NCBI GenBank assembly: GCA_014338405.1
Contig: JTDE01000438.1
Coordinates: 7,552-71,551 of the forward strand
Length of the DNA stretch: 64,000 nucleotides
Reading direction: 5' to 3'
From: Paragonimus skrjabini miyazakii
Taxonomy: Eukaryota > Platyhelminthes > Trematoda > Plagiorchiida > Troglotrematidae
The notes beneath the pieces were generated by a model that saw only the letters and a list, made by a program, of their open reading frames with translations, did not search any database and was not told the origin of the DNA. A program made the translations under genes and the position numbers. Positions 1-12,681 of this stretch are shown one piece after another; the stretch's first letter is position 1, and every line of letters begins with the position of its first letter.

Positions 1-28
<28 letters not shown>
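1..28. repeat. (AT)n microsatellite
   Basis: Fourteen uninterrupted AT dinucleotides open the window. The array probably continues beyond the left edge, so its full length is unknown. Confidence 0.95.
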
Positions 29-31
<3 letters not shown>

Positions 32-3000
32 AAACAAATATATTCTAGAAGTTGGAACTAGCTGTTCCGTTTTGTGCAACCAATGAATTCTTGCCGGCAA
101 AGACAGTACGTGAGCAAGATCGCGAAGTGCTGAGGTAGTATATTACAGCGATTCCTAAAAGTACTTTGGGACAACCTATCTGGCTCAGCAACCTTGTACA
201 CTTCAAATGCTCGGTATGGATTTATCAATTTGCCTTCATTCGTATGTCACTCGTTTTCATCGTATGCAATCACCTTGATGAGATCGCCATCAGAACCTTT
301 CTGAGAATCAGAAACGCAAGACTGAGTCCATCAATCTCATCCGTAAAAGCTTTCTTCCTCATTAAGCCACTCCAAGACCTTCTATAGATTCAAATAATCC
401 TCGTTGTCCAAAAGTATGTCCTTATACACCACTTTAGTCTGTTCAGCTACAATTTCGTGAGTTTTGTCAGAATCAGCAGATGCTCAGAACACTCGCTTTC
501 CGTCGTCTCAGTTGTTAGAGTTGATGGATAAAACCAATCAGCAAGAGATTAGAACGTTTTTTAAGGAGGTTGCCATAGTAGATCTGATCCAGAGAATAGT
601 TCAATTTTTGTAAGGATGCCACTTCGCTGAGATGTTGTCGATTTTCTATCCAACATCATCCAAGCCGTGGTGTTCGATACCATCTAGTCTACTCTGAACG
701 ATACATACTGTGTAAACGAACAGATATTCTGTGATAAGCGCATGGTCTGAACAGTTTAGTTAGGCATGTTGATAAACTGAGGTATTTACCCACTGGCGAA
801 AGGATGTTTAATTCGCTAAAAGTATAGAATATTAGGCGACCAAAGCAATGTTAGCAGAGCATTAGGAACACTAATAGGAAATGCGTAACTTGTGGTCTAA
901 TGTAATTACCACTGCGATTATGCGAAAGTCAACGATTTGAATAGAGATATCACAGCTAAACAATATGTAGGTAATACTCAGGATGACTGAACGATAACTA
1001 GTTAAAAAACTGGCTTGCCTCAGATAGATACGCAGGTCACCTAAGTTAACGTATACTCGAGTGCTTGTCAAGTTGTAAATGTAGGTTATAACATTTTCTT
1101 CACAGGTTGACCACACGATCTGAACGACGTTCTATGGAGGCATCAGTTACAACAGCGTCATCTACTTCTTCGCGTAATGACATTTCGTGTAACGTGATCA
1201 CTTCCAGCCTTGTGTATGTAAAAGCACGAACAAGAATATTCCAAGTGGTCAATGCAAGAATACTCAGTGTATTTACATTTTGTTTCCATGGAGTAACAGC
1301 CTCTTTTTTTGCAAAATTGCCGAGCAAATAATGAGTCCGGTTGGCTTCCTCGTCCGTTAACTAGCATTTCATGAAAGGCCTGTGATTATTCAAATCGACT
1401 GCTTTCAGTCTTATTCATGGACAGTACTTAAGTTCTCATTCCAGCCAAGTGTGAAACATGCGATCTAACACTCGACTGCGTTAGCTAGAATTAAACACAG
1501 AGTATGTAGTCACTTTATAAGTTAATAGTCTGTTTTGTGCTACTAGTGTATGTCATCTTTGGAGAATTGATGATCAAAATAACTTATAGAAGAGATAAAA
1601 CAGAACAACCGTTCTCATAGTAAACCTTCAAATAATCTTAGGCATACTTTAAGCAATACCTAACAGAAAGTGCTTCATTAGTTGTTGTGAGACAAAGTTT
1701 AATGTAACTGGTAAGCAACACAAGCAACAGATCGATTACTCACGAAACGGCCTGCAGGTGATCAGTTAGTAAATTTTACCAATAATTTGTTTGACCCAAA
1801 ATCCTCGTTAGGTGATTAGTAGAAGTAAAACAAAAACTTGAATCAAACATACCACAACATTGAAAATGAGTAGCAACGAACCAGTTGATGTGTGGTCATC
1901 AGGCTCCGTGAAATAAGTTTGAAAGGGAGATAACCGCGGTTGGACAGTTTACAACACCAGAGGTTTGTGACTGTATATAACGTGATTAACCCACTAGCTA
2001 CCTCACATAGTTAGTAAGAAGTTTATCAATACCACTTCTGAAACAAAAGCCTTCGTTCCTGATCAAAAGAACGAACACATGTTTACGCTACCAGTCATAT
2101 GGTTTAAGGTATATAATTTTGTGTGTGAATGCTGAATAATAGTACGGGCCCTCAACCACACAAATGACACCAAACAAAGTTTTAACTTCAAATCCAATTA
2201 ATATTGATCATTCATAGCTCTTAGGTGATATTTTGTATTTGGGGCAGTTAAAAATTACATATTGTGAATAGGTGTATAAATATTTGGCTTAAAGTATGTA
2301 CCGTATGTGTACCACGTCTCAAAATCAACCAGATAGACCGACAAGAACTACGTTGTGTCGATCATGAAACTTCTTCACATTCTATCGGTGGTCGTATCAT
2401 CACAAACAAAAGTGAACTGATTCAATTGCGTTATTTCACTCGTTATATTAACACTGGATAATTGGACCGGTCACAAGTAAATGTGATCCCTCCGATACCA
2501 ACAGGTGTTCAGCAATCACGTTTGTATAACGACAGGTTAATGTGTGGTGATGTCGTAGTGACAGAAGTTAACGGATAACCAGTGTTTAGCACACAAACTG
2601 CAAAGCTACATATTTAGATTGTTTTTAAACCTAGGTCATATTTAGTCATAACTACGTCGTTTTCACTTTGCAACATTGTGTTGGTTCAACAGATTCCAGT
2701 TTCTTCAACATTTTATCGTTGGAGAATTGGTAAAGAGGTGGCATATTATTTCGTTCATACCTACGTTGCTACAACTCGAACGAGACCAAGAATGGTAAGT
2801 TCTGTTCTGTTAATTGTGCTTACTAGGTTCTAACCGGTTGACAATCGATTAGTTTATTTGGTTTCACTGACCAAAAGTCCAGGCAGTTTGTCAAAATTAC
2901 TTGATATCCTCAATGCAGCACACTTGGCGATAAGTGTTTACACTAATTAGTTCTTTACTTTTATGAACTCCTTTCAACAGGAATGGTTAAGTGATTCAAA

Positions 3001-6000
3001 TCGTTTTGTTTAGTTAAGGTCCTTTATGGCTTGATATAAGAAGCGAATGTTTAAGTGAACAACAGTACAACACCTGAAATGTTAGACGCTGCCCAAATCG
3101 ATTAAGCACGTACATATCAAACAGCACGCAGGAACTATGTGATTTTTGTGGTTACATTTCAGATAGGTTAGCAAACCTCATGTACTTCGGGTTTTAAATA
3201 GACCAGCATTTGTGAAAGTGAGGTTACATGTTTCTTACTGCTGTGCTCTTCACTGCTTTAGAACTGTTGTGACTTGTGCGCTGTTCCTGTGGAGCATTCG
3301 CAAGTGGTTGCAACTTCTGCGGCCTCGGAACTATTCCAGCCAGTCAATATCGAAATAAAACAATGGACCCGAGTTTCAATCCTGATAACGTTATTTAGCT
3401 GTGTAATCCATTGCAGCGGTATTAATTTGTACTCTGGCTAGACTTTCAAGTAACAATCGTAGTGACCACTGCACCTTTGGTCTGACATTAATATGGTGCT
3501 TCCTTACAATTGGCGCCGACCAAATAAAATATTGGAATGCACGGTCTACAATCCCTTGTTACCGTTGTCCAAATTATAGCCATTATAACTTGTTACTGAA
3601 TTTGCCCACCTTGTTATCAAAAGCATAGAGACCATAATTCATTACCCTTAGAGGTCGCTAGCTTTCTCCGATTGTGTGTTCCGAGATATTTACTTCCAAA
3701 GGAACATCAGAAGTTCTATGCCTTTCTAATCTTCTGGTTTTAGAAAGCACGATTTTCTTGCCAGAAGTTAGCTCTGACACTTTACCACGCACAATCTGTT
3801 AACGGTTGGCCAAATTTGATTATGTTTCTTTGTCCGTGTCGATAAACAGATTTGAAAGTGCTTTGAACCTTTTGAACATGAAACGCATAAGCATGACAGA
3901 GTACGAGTGAGTGTAGCGTGTAATTGTGTGTTAGTATGATGAGCTGACCTTGCTAGCCTGACAGAAAGTTCAAGGAAATGTGGATGATAAATCATCTACG
4001 TCCTTTTTGTTGGTTCGCGATCCACTGTATACCCTTGAATACTATTTCTCCTCTGCCTTCTGGTGACAGTTTGCCAACATGCATCTCGTATTCAAGTTCA
4101 CCGCCGCACTGTCTTATAAAGCTGAATGAGTAGTCAAGCGAGAAAGTGAACTGGTGAAAAAGGATTTTATTTAGAGTCCGTAAATTAAGATTTCCGGGAA
4201 CGTGAGGCTCCAACAAATAACACTAACTAGTTAAATATCGTGTTATCATGACATCTGTTAGATGGAAAAGAAATAACCAGTATTATCATTGTGAGCCTTC
4301 AGACAAACTAAGGACAACCAGGATGCCTAGAAAGAAAGAACCCTGGCGTGGGAGTGTCCAGGCGAATCGTTAACCTCATAATTTCTACACATGTATTCCT
4401 ATATCTCATATCCTACAGTAGAATCGTGGCCTATCATCTCACTTTTCACAGACCAGCCGATTGCCAAATTTTACTTGTTGATATTCAGCATATCTAACTC
4501 GATGCAGTTATAATGTATCGTATGAAATAACGGATCGCGTACTCCGTATTCATCAATAGTCACGTAAGCGATCGGAACCGGGAAGTAGCTAGTCTTGACA
4601 ATAACAAATAACTTCATTCATGCTGAGTGAGTGTATATTCACCCGGGCCCACGTAAAAGCGTAGCCTGCTGTAGTCGATAATTGTGCACTTTTGATGTTA
4701 TTTCCATTTGTCATTGCAACTTTCTGTCCCCTACAATATACCTCCAATAATCGATATCTGAAATACTGAATGAAACTGTTAACGTGCAAGTAACCCTAAG
4801 GACCAAATTTGTTTTGTGTTGAGTTAATGTTCAAATTTGGACCGAATTGTACAAAGCCGAACGTTACAAACTACATATCAAACAGTTGTTTTGGGAATGA
4901 CTTAATTATCAAAACGATCTCAAGAAAAGGGTTGTATTAGCAACATCACCACCCGATACTAGTCCTGTGAAAATATAAGCTATGCGTCTTATGACGAACA
5001 GTGACTTATAGGCCAGAATGTATACTGAGTAGGTATGCGACCAATTAATTTTTGTTCTATTGTATGCTCTGTGTTTATTGTGAACGTTCTCATGGACATC
5101 ATATTGGTCAACTGGTCCACTTTGTGGTACTAAAATCAAACAGTTTAGCAATTTATTGAAACATGTGCTGACATGAAACCACAGGTGAAACCTTAAAGCA
5201 ATATAGGCCATTTGTCAATAGACACAGAGTAAAAGTCTTGTAAATAAAAAATGTGATTGAGCATCTAAACGGTTCGTCAGCGAGAACCAATGAGCAAACG
5301 AAATCGGGAAAGAGTCAGTGGGATCGCGATGGCAGAATTGGCCAGCGGCCGCCTTGTCTAGGCCTTGTCTAAGCACGATGTCAGATGATGCGTTCACCAC
5401 ATTATAAACTACATGTAAAGATAACGCAATGGTTTGCGCAATTATTTAATAAGCACTAGCGCTGTCCTCCAACCCATACAATATTCATAAACCTGGTCAG
5501 GTTGTATGTCAGAGACCCGAAATATAATGTTTCTGTGACTTCTCCGTGGATTTGCTTAGCTTTCCCGGCACTACTTCAGATAACAGCAATGCCACAGATG
5601 CAAAGCAATCTGCAATAGAGTTAGCAAGCTTGTTCTACAATCTGGTTAAAACTTCGAAATGATAATGCCCAGCTAGCGTGCACTGCTCATATGCGCTCGC
5701 ACTGCATTGTTGCTGAAACACACGGTGGTCGTTTACGCTCATCAGTCTTCACGTGATTTGTAATACATATGTACGTGCATATTAACTTATCCACAAAGTT
5801 TCCAGGGGATTTAGTGGTGCCAATTTTGTTAGTGTATATGTGTGAAAAACTGTTCTGACAAGGTGGCAGTCAGGCAACAACGCCACAGACCACTTCGAAT
5901 AAAAATGCCAGTTGCATATGTCGTTTCTTATCCGGTTGATTGCCCAATTCCTGTGGCAAGTTTAAAACAGTTATACCTGCAAAACTATATCTCCATTATG

Positions 6001-6390
6001 ACAGTTTGGGAAGTAAAAATCATTACAGCTTTTATTGAGTGTGTTTGTTTTACATCAATGTGAGTAGACAACGGCAGCGAATGAAGGGTAACTTTTGGGA
6101 ATCTCGAATTACATGCACCCAAACGTATTGACTTTGCTTCGCTTTAACCAAATGACGCTAACGACACCGATGGCCTGAACGGCACTAGAACAAAGCAGAT
6201 TGGGCCTGTAGTCAGAATTGCAACAGAGAAGACAAGGGTTAGATCAGAGAGTGCATTAATCTAATGAAAAGCTAATGAAAGGTTGGTGAGACTAATTCGG
6301 GCATTTTTCCCTGTGTTCAGCGCGCTGTGCATCTCAGTAATGTCACGAGTTTGTCTTATGAATCATGAATCACCTGTCCGTAACTAAAAT
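29..6390. other. No recognisable gene or repeat
   Basis: This is AT-rich sequence with only short open frames (about 100 codons at most, 4909-5211 minus) that show no domain, motif or family resemblance I recognise. Candidate splice sites are too common by chance to support a gene model. It could be intronic or intergenic. Confidence 0.5.
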
Positions 6391-6394
6391 TCGG

Positions 6395-6860
6395 ATAGAG
6401 TTTGAAATAATCTATATCCCCGAAACTTAATCCAAACTATGTGCATTGCCCAGTTAGTTCAATGAAGTCCGTGGATTCAACCTAACTGAGAGGTTGCTGA
6501 CCGCGGGGTTATCGATTGGAGTTAGCAAGACAGTAACCGTGTCCATTATCCAGACGATCGAGAAATTCGAACACTAGTCATACAGGTTGCGCTTGGCCGT
6601 TTAAATATTATTGTGAGGTTATTGTCGTTGTGGTTAGCATGCTAGTCTTACGAACACGCGGCTCGGGTACAAATTCATGGCTAGGACGAGGATGTGCATT
6701 ACTGATGAGCTCTGATATGAGAGAAACTTGAACTTAGTACTCCTTTACGAAGTGAGCTGGCTGAAAGACCTTTCTGGATGCAAGGACTGTAATCGAATGT
6801 CGGTGGTGTTCAATTTGAAATTATCTAAACCCCCGAAAATCAGTTTAAAGCATATGTATT
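6395..6860 (+). repeat. Hammerhead/tRNA-type SINE-like repeat, full-length old copy
   Basis: This is an essentially complete but diverged copy of the window's ~415-425 bp hammerhead repeat family, in sense orientation. The 5' module at about 6500-6600 shares the spaced words GGTTATCGATT, GAGTTAGCAAGACAGT and CAGACGATCG with copies near 16.8, 21.5, 32.3 and 53.5 kb. A tRNA-like part follows, with a degenerate A box around GTGGTTAGCATGC and a B box around GGGTACAAATTC. A degenerate hammerhead then begins at CTGATGAGCTCT. The segment from 6401 (TTTGAAATAATCTA, then CCCCGAAAC) recurs from 6814 (TTTGAAATTATCTAAA, then CCCCGAAAA), so the copy is bounded by direct repeats with a period of about 413 bp. 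The junction sequence differs from the copies at 21.2 and 32.0 kb, which suggests a separate subfamily. Confidence 0.75.
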
Positions 6861-9090
6861 GGTCAACCTGATTTGGTCAGAGTGACCCGCAGAACAGATT
6901 ACATGACAGACAGAAGGAGAAAAGCAATGTCTGCGAGATATTAAATATGTCCATGTAAACACCAGCCAAGGCAATCCCGGCAAATATTTTGATAGACAGT
7001 TATGAGGATGTAATGTGTTTGTGAAGGATAATATTGAATCGGAGTTGTTGCAAGCTGACAGAATGTCGATTGGTAAACCTGTTTCCTAACTATTCACTAT
7101 CACAGGTGTTTAAAATTTCTACCCACTGTGGGAAAATATTCTCATTTTAGTGCAGGGATATTGACCGCTTTTTCCAGACAATGCTTCCACATTTACATTA
7201 ATTTCGACTCTTGAAAATACGCATTGAAATTATGCGAAAACTAACTCAGCGAACCAGGATTGTTTTCACTATTTGATAGGCAGGCTAGTTATGCCGAAAA
7301 CGACTTGTTAACGAAACAGACTAGAAAAAAGCCTCGATCGATACATTATTGTTTCAATGATAGCAAAGTTGCGCCTCAGTTCAGGAATAAATAAAAACGC
7401 TGTTGTCGAGAAGACAATTTTATCAGACAAGAAATAATTTGCGTTAACTAATATTTTTGTGAAGCTCTTCTCATAGAATCATACGTAAACCACTCAGAGA
7501 CCTGGAATCGTTAGTCTTCATAGAAAGAAACAACAGTGCAATCTTGCGTGACCAAACTGTATAGGGCTACGCAATAACCACATAGCACATCTCTAATGCG
7601 AATATAAGTCCATTCCGAAGAGGTCTTCAACAAACCTTTCAACACCAGATTCGTTAACCTGTTATGAAAATTATTCAGCTGTGGTTTTGTTCTCAGATGC
7701 ATGTCAGACCAACGTCCACTACGTACACGTGAACAGTACTATTCATGCATGACAGTCTGTAAATGTGAGTACGTTGCAGGCAAAAAAGACTGTTTTATAC
7801 GCTGACTATATCGACTAACAATAATCAATTGAGGGCCCTTCCGCGAAACAAGGTAAACAAGCAAAATCCGGCTGCTAAATATCCCGAAGACATATAAAAC
7901 AGCAACCAATCGCAAGTTTCCTCAACATATAATGTTCCCTCCTATGTTGTCCTTTAACTCACGTTCCAGAGCTCATATACCATAGAAAGCATAGTGCTAT
8001 TTAGCTAATTGGGTGCTCCTGGATTACAACCATAGTTTTTGTTTCCTGATTAATCATAGACAGCCTAATTGTATCCCAGTTCGCGTTTGATCCAACCGTT
8101 AAAAATGGGACAACTTTGGGATTGCGTAGCAGTGAACAATTTACCTCTCTACCTTCTAAACCAGACAACACACTGATACTACCATTGTTCACTCCTACTT
8201 GTGATCATGTTTTAACAAACTGCAAACGATAGTTATTAGCGAGTATATGAAATTTAGAAGGGTCTACATTGCTTCAATCTCCTACAAGCGGTTTTCATGA
8301 AAACACGGCATCACTGCTGACTGCACCGTTATTTTGAAGGTTCTCGAACTTATCGCGGTCCTCGCCAATGTTAGTGGGATATCTTGGGATAAACTGCTTT
8401 CCCGCGCGCGAATAAGTGTCACCTTTGAATAAGCACTTGTGCTCCCGTAGAGGATGATTCTCGTTGAGAGTGGTGGTGTAAAAGATGTTTTGGCTTCAAT
8501 GGGTCTGTAGTGGTCAGGACTAGTTACTGGATAGACTAGGTAAATGCGAGTGTACCTCATTAGGCCAACGGTGATAACAAAATGAACGAATGAGACAAAA
8601 TAGTTATCAAAAGGATTTGACTCACAGGAAAATGTTCACGTGTTCGAGATGACCACCACAATATTCCAAATTACTAGTATCCGGAAGTTGGTAATATCAC
8701 AGAGTTGCCGCGGATTGCTGAACTGCGATCAGGGATATGACGATGTTCGTAGTAAAACGGAGCTAAAAAATTGAACGATAGATCCGTGAAGTATCGTCAA
8801 ACGAATGCGAAACGGAGAGAAGAGCAGACGGACGTGCACAAAATCTGTATTGAATTGCATGGTCACTTTTATCAATCTAAACAAAATGCAGAGGTGATAC
8901 AAAAGGTTGTTGTACAGAAATGAAGCATCGTTTGCAATCAAAAATAAAGAAATCTCTACAGGTGGATAACTTTTAACTGAAGTTGGAGCCTATCTAAGGG
9001 TTCAGAAGATAACGTCGAAGTCCTCTTCTAGGAAGATACCAATCATTCTGCTTCCCGCGTCAGTGATTTGTTCATCACCTATGTAGGACA
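6861..9090. other. No recognisable gene or repeat
   Basis: I see no conserved protein, RNA gene or repeat copy here. The 92-codon open frame at 8282-8560 (minus) resembles nothing I know and is best treated as chance. Confidence 0.5.
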
Positions 9091-9094
9091 TTTT

Positions 9095-9480
9095 CGGAGG
9101 TCAAAATTCACCTCGATTGACCCTGTTGCACTCTACTGCGTGAAACCATCTAACTAGACGCCTCGCAACCCGCGTCTACAAGTACTCATTTTTCCATCCA
9201 GCCTCTCACAGCCATTGAACCTCACTCACCTGCCTGCAAACCCATTGTTGTCTGTCAGTCTCACCCTGCCCACCCCTGTGAATACGACCTTCTTATGGGC
9301 CGCCGTGATACTGCCATCGGCTAATCGGTCTGTCCGAAGGCCGGCTATTTAGATACACATTAGACCGATCCGATCGCATTTCGTCGGTTCGTCATTGCCT
9401 GTCGGTCACCTGTGCTTGTACCTGTCGTGCCTTTTGGACCCTTGACGGCCTAGTGCGGCCAACCATTGAATATTATCCCA
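9095..9480. repeat. C-rich island, possible unclassified repeat
   Basis: The base composition changes sharply. About 380 bp of the plus strand is rich in C and in CC/TC words (for example CACCCTGCCCACCCCTGTG near 9265-9283) and relatively rich in CpG, while both flanks are AT-rich. There is no convincing long open frame, TATA box or polyadenylation signal. It could be an untranslated region or LTR of a retroelement, or a CpG-rich regulatory island; no other copy was seen in the window. Confidence 0.3.
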
Positions 9481-10625
9481 CGAACGCAAACGAATGGAGG
9501 TTTGTTTCTTGTAATTGATTATATTGTTTATGTCAATAGTACCACGGTTCCCAGCGACTTGACTTGATTCTGGTATTTGGCGTCTTTGGTTCTACGTGCG
9601 TCATTCAACGTCCGTAAGAAGAACGTACACATATATAGGGCAACTTCACAGAAACTGTTCCCCTGGATGCTTTATCATTTAATTCTCTAAGCCGATTCAC
9701 GAAGCGTCATCCAACAGAGAGCATTTCCGCGGTCCGTGTACAACACAATGAGACATATCCACTCGATAACCGTGGTTACCTACGTGAACACCGCACTGTG
9801 TGGTTTGTCACGGGGTTCATAGTCTGGGGTTGTTTGCAAGTCTCATCTGACCATATCGACATTCTAAAAAAAGGTAGAGTGTCTTGTTGACCCATAAGTT
9901 CATGTTGCACCAAAGATGTAAGTGTTAGATGCCTTTAGAAGGATACTTATCCATCAATGCCTGCAAGCTGACAAAGTTATCGCAATTACTTAAGAAAGGT
10001 GTGAGTCTACCTATATTCTAATGTCTTATTTCATTACTGTCTGTTAATGTCGACATTACCACTTGGGTACTCTCTAACCGACTGATGTGAATTTTAACTG
10101 CGCGATGCATCAGGTGTAACAGCGAAATCAGACATTTTGGTTTCAGGTGCTCGCTATATGCTCATACGACCACTTTGTAAAATGGAGAAACCGACTGACG
10201 AATTTTACTCAAAGTGAGGCCCCGTAAGACGTACACGAGAGTTGTGCAGTTGAAAACCGGAACAGTGCCAACCACACGGTGAACAGTCGTGTTGATTTGT
10301 GCATTAAGTATTGTGAAAAGTTACCCTCTTTCACAGTGCACTCCAACAGCACAAGACTCACCGTGTTTAAATTTATCAAGTGAACGTACCGTAAAATATA
10401 TCCGCACCAGCAAACCATGCTACAAATTAAACTGTAATCCAACAGACAGTCTGTTTTATGAGCGTCGACAATGAAGAGAATATAATAGTTTGGTAGCGAT
10501 TTGCCTGCACTCTGATGAATTGGCTGACACTAAATTTGTCTCACTTACAAACTATTGGGAAGGCTGATCATCACTCACAAGCGAACATTGTTCAGCGTTC
10601 AGATAGGATAAAGTGGTAGTGATGA
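9481..10625. other. No recognisable gene or repeat
   Basis: This is ordinary AT-rich sequence with short overlapping open frames only, and nothing supportable by motif or family resemblance. Confidence 0.5.
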
Positions 10626-10627
10626 AT

Positions 10628-10775
10628 GTGCGATCAGTGAAGCAGTGGTCATCACATTTGCCTTGTGAAAGTTCAGCCGGAGTTCACATCCCGATCGAGC
10701 ATGATTCACTCTAACAGAAACAAAATTAGGACCTCCCGCTTTTCATTACTGCTGAGCTCTACTCATTCAACAAAT
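10628..10775 (+). repeat. Hammerhead/tRNA-type repeat, partial degraded copy
   Basis: This fragment covers the tRNA-like and hammerhead parts of the family in sense orientation. It has GATCAGTGAAGCAGTGGTCA (A-box region, compare GATCAGTGGCGCAGTGGTAA on the minus strand at 53.4 kb), then GAGTTCACATCCCG (B-box region), then CATTACTGCTGAGCTCTACT at the hammerhead position. The hammerhead core is broken: the CTGANGA and GAAA boxes are not both present. The 5' module and 3' end are missing or unrecognisable. Confidence 0.6.
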
Positions 10776-12530
10776 TTCAAGCTGAAAGCATGAGTAAATA
10801 ACTTCACGTGAATCTGAAAGTAGCACATTTAGGTAAATGAGCGACAATCATACAAACGCACGATTTTCGTTAGAAACATTATGCTTGTCAGGAGTGTAGG
10901 ATAATATTGAATACAATTACCTTTAACAAAGCCCATCACCTACTTATTTCCTGTACTTATTGGCCCACTTTATGTCCAGTGACGGTGTCATTCTGTCGCT
11001 TAAACAAATCATTAGCTGCCTGTGTTTTGTGTTGTCAAACCAAACGTGGTTATCGATAGACTCAACGAGGTCTTACTGAAATAAAGTAGGAGCAAAACTT
11101 CTGTTCCTCAATGCTGCGTACAGATATCGCGGATGACACCACGTACCCAAACTTCAGTTCTTGCTGCGAAAATAATGACATCTCTGGTGTACATATTATT
11201 GTAGGTATTCAATGGACAAGGTATTCTGTTACCTACCGAAGGCTTGTTCCCCTTATGTCGACTGACTTAATTCAGAGGAAAATCTCGGATTTGGAAAAAC
11301 ATATGAAATATCAAGTGTCCAATTGGATATTCATCTTTTTGTAAATAACAGTTTTTCACTGTAACTCGCGAAACTGAGATTATTTGAATAGTGAAATGAT
11401 TCAATTAGATAAACACACAGCGATTCGACCAGTTACTATGGAGTTAGACCAAATGGGTGCAACGGGATAAAAACATGTTCTCTGTTTTCAATCGTGTTTG
11501 TCTGTATTAACTACCTATCCGAATTTGTTTACATACCTCCTAAAATAATAGCATGTTTTTGCTGAGTTTGAGGCACTTTCCTCCTTTGAGAAAAGGTGAT
11601 AAACATTTGTTTAAACAAGTTTTTCGAATTGGTGTTCACCAGAGACAGAACAGAAAGTCTATGGGATGAACACAGTTTGTTCAGAACATGTTTTCAAGAT
11701 TAAGATAAACGGACAGCCTACCAAAACTGCTCTGATTATGGTTAGGAAAACTAAAGCAGGGTTTTGGACGAACGAAATAGGCATCAGTCAACATATACAA
11801 CTTTGCACGTCGTGATCACGAGAAAAGATTAGAACACTTCGATCATGTATATAGTTTGAGATAAAATCTTAAGTGCACAACTGTCTGTTTAACTCCGATG
11901 ACTGACGATTCTACTTTAGAAGATTTTATCTACCATCTCTAGCCTTTCATTATATACATTGCAGCAGCTCTAGGTGAATAACAGTGTTTAATGACTGTCC
12001 GGAAGAACCAAATCTAGTCTCCTAACTGATAACTAGGGCATGTTTCCAGTGTTGCACGATATGACGAAATGAATACCTTCGTGGGTGTATGAGTTAATTT
12101 CCAATTAGTGAGGGATTTGTCCTATAAATGTAGAACATTCGCAGTTGATTACAGCTCTGCATTCTCCTTAAGTTTTCAGCCAACCCCTGTTGAAAATCCT
12201 GTCCGTATAAAAGAAATGCACCAATAACATGCTCGAATAAGAGCGAAACTTCAGTGTAGTGCGTCTTTGCAATAGGCAGTGACTGAATTGTCTACAAGAA
12301 TGCAGAAACATAAATCAGTTTAGTGGGACATTCAAGTGAAATCAGGACTAGTCTCCACACACTTACCACTAATCAACATGTCGCTCAAGTAATTTACTGG
12401 TTTCGGTGAATTCAATTTGAAGAGAAGAGTCATGGTGTCTCCCCTGGAGACGACCGGAAAGTCTGGGTATTGAAGTACTGACAGGTAATCTAGCAGATTT
12501 GATCATTTGGAAGAAATCCACTTGCAAAAA
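10776..12530. other. No recognisable gene or repeat
   Basis: No domain-bearing reading frame, RNA gene or known repeat was seen. The 77-codon frame at 11111-11344 (plus) has no recognisable similarity. Confidence 0.5.
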
Positions 12531-12532
12531 AT

Positions 12533-12598
12533 CTGGACTTTGGCTGGTTTCGAACCAGCGACAGAAAAAAAGTGCCCAAACGCGGCAACTGCTCTCCA
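12533..12598 (-). repeat. tRNA-derived SINE core, truncated, left arm of a palindrome
   Basis: On the minus strand this reads as the 3' two thirds of the same tRNA-like core found at 12602-12681. It includes CCGCGTTTGGGCAC and the T-arm/B-box word GCTGGTTCGAAACCAGCC. The D-arm/A-box half is replaced by the junction with the plus-strand copy. Together the two copies form a fold-back. The matching coding-like frames on both strands here, sharing peptides such as GFEPATE, are by-products of this repeat and not genes. Confidence 0.75.
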
Positions 12599-12601
12599 AT
12601 G

Positions 12602-12681
12602 GCTTCGAAGCTCAGCTGGTAGAGCATTTACCGCGTTTGGGCATGTTGTTTCTGTCGCTGGTTCGAATTCCGCCGAAGTCC
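12602..12681 (+). repeat. tRNA-derived SINE core, right arm of a palindrome
   Basis: This is an 80-base tRNA-like unit. GCTTCGA at the 5' end can pair with CCGAAGT near the 3' end as an acceptor stem. AGCTCAGCTGGTAGAGC matches a D-arm/A box, and GCTGGTTCGAATTCCGC matches a T-arm/B box. The anticodon arm and variable region are abnormal: the spacer GTTGTTTCTGTC is too long for a standard tRNA and no clean 7-base anticodon loop forms. It is therefore a tRNA-derived retroposon core rather than a working tRNA gene. Related cores lie at 15.6, 26.7 and 63.8 kb. Confidence 0.8.

Noticed and set aside
12602..12681. Functional tRNA gene
   Set aside because: A and B boxes and a partial acceptor stem exist, but the anticodon arm is irregular and the variable region too long. 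The same core recurs in diverged dispersed copies.
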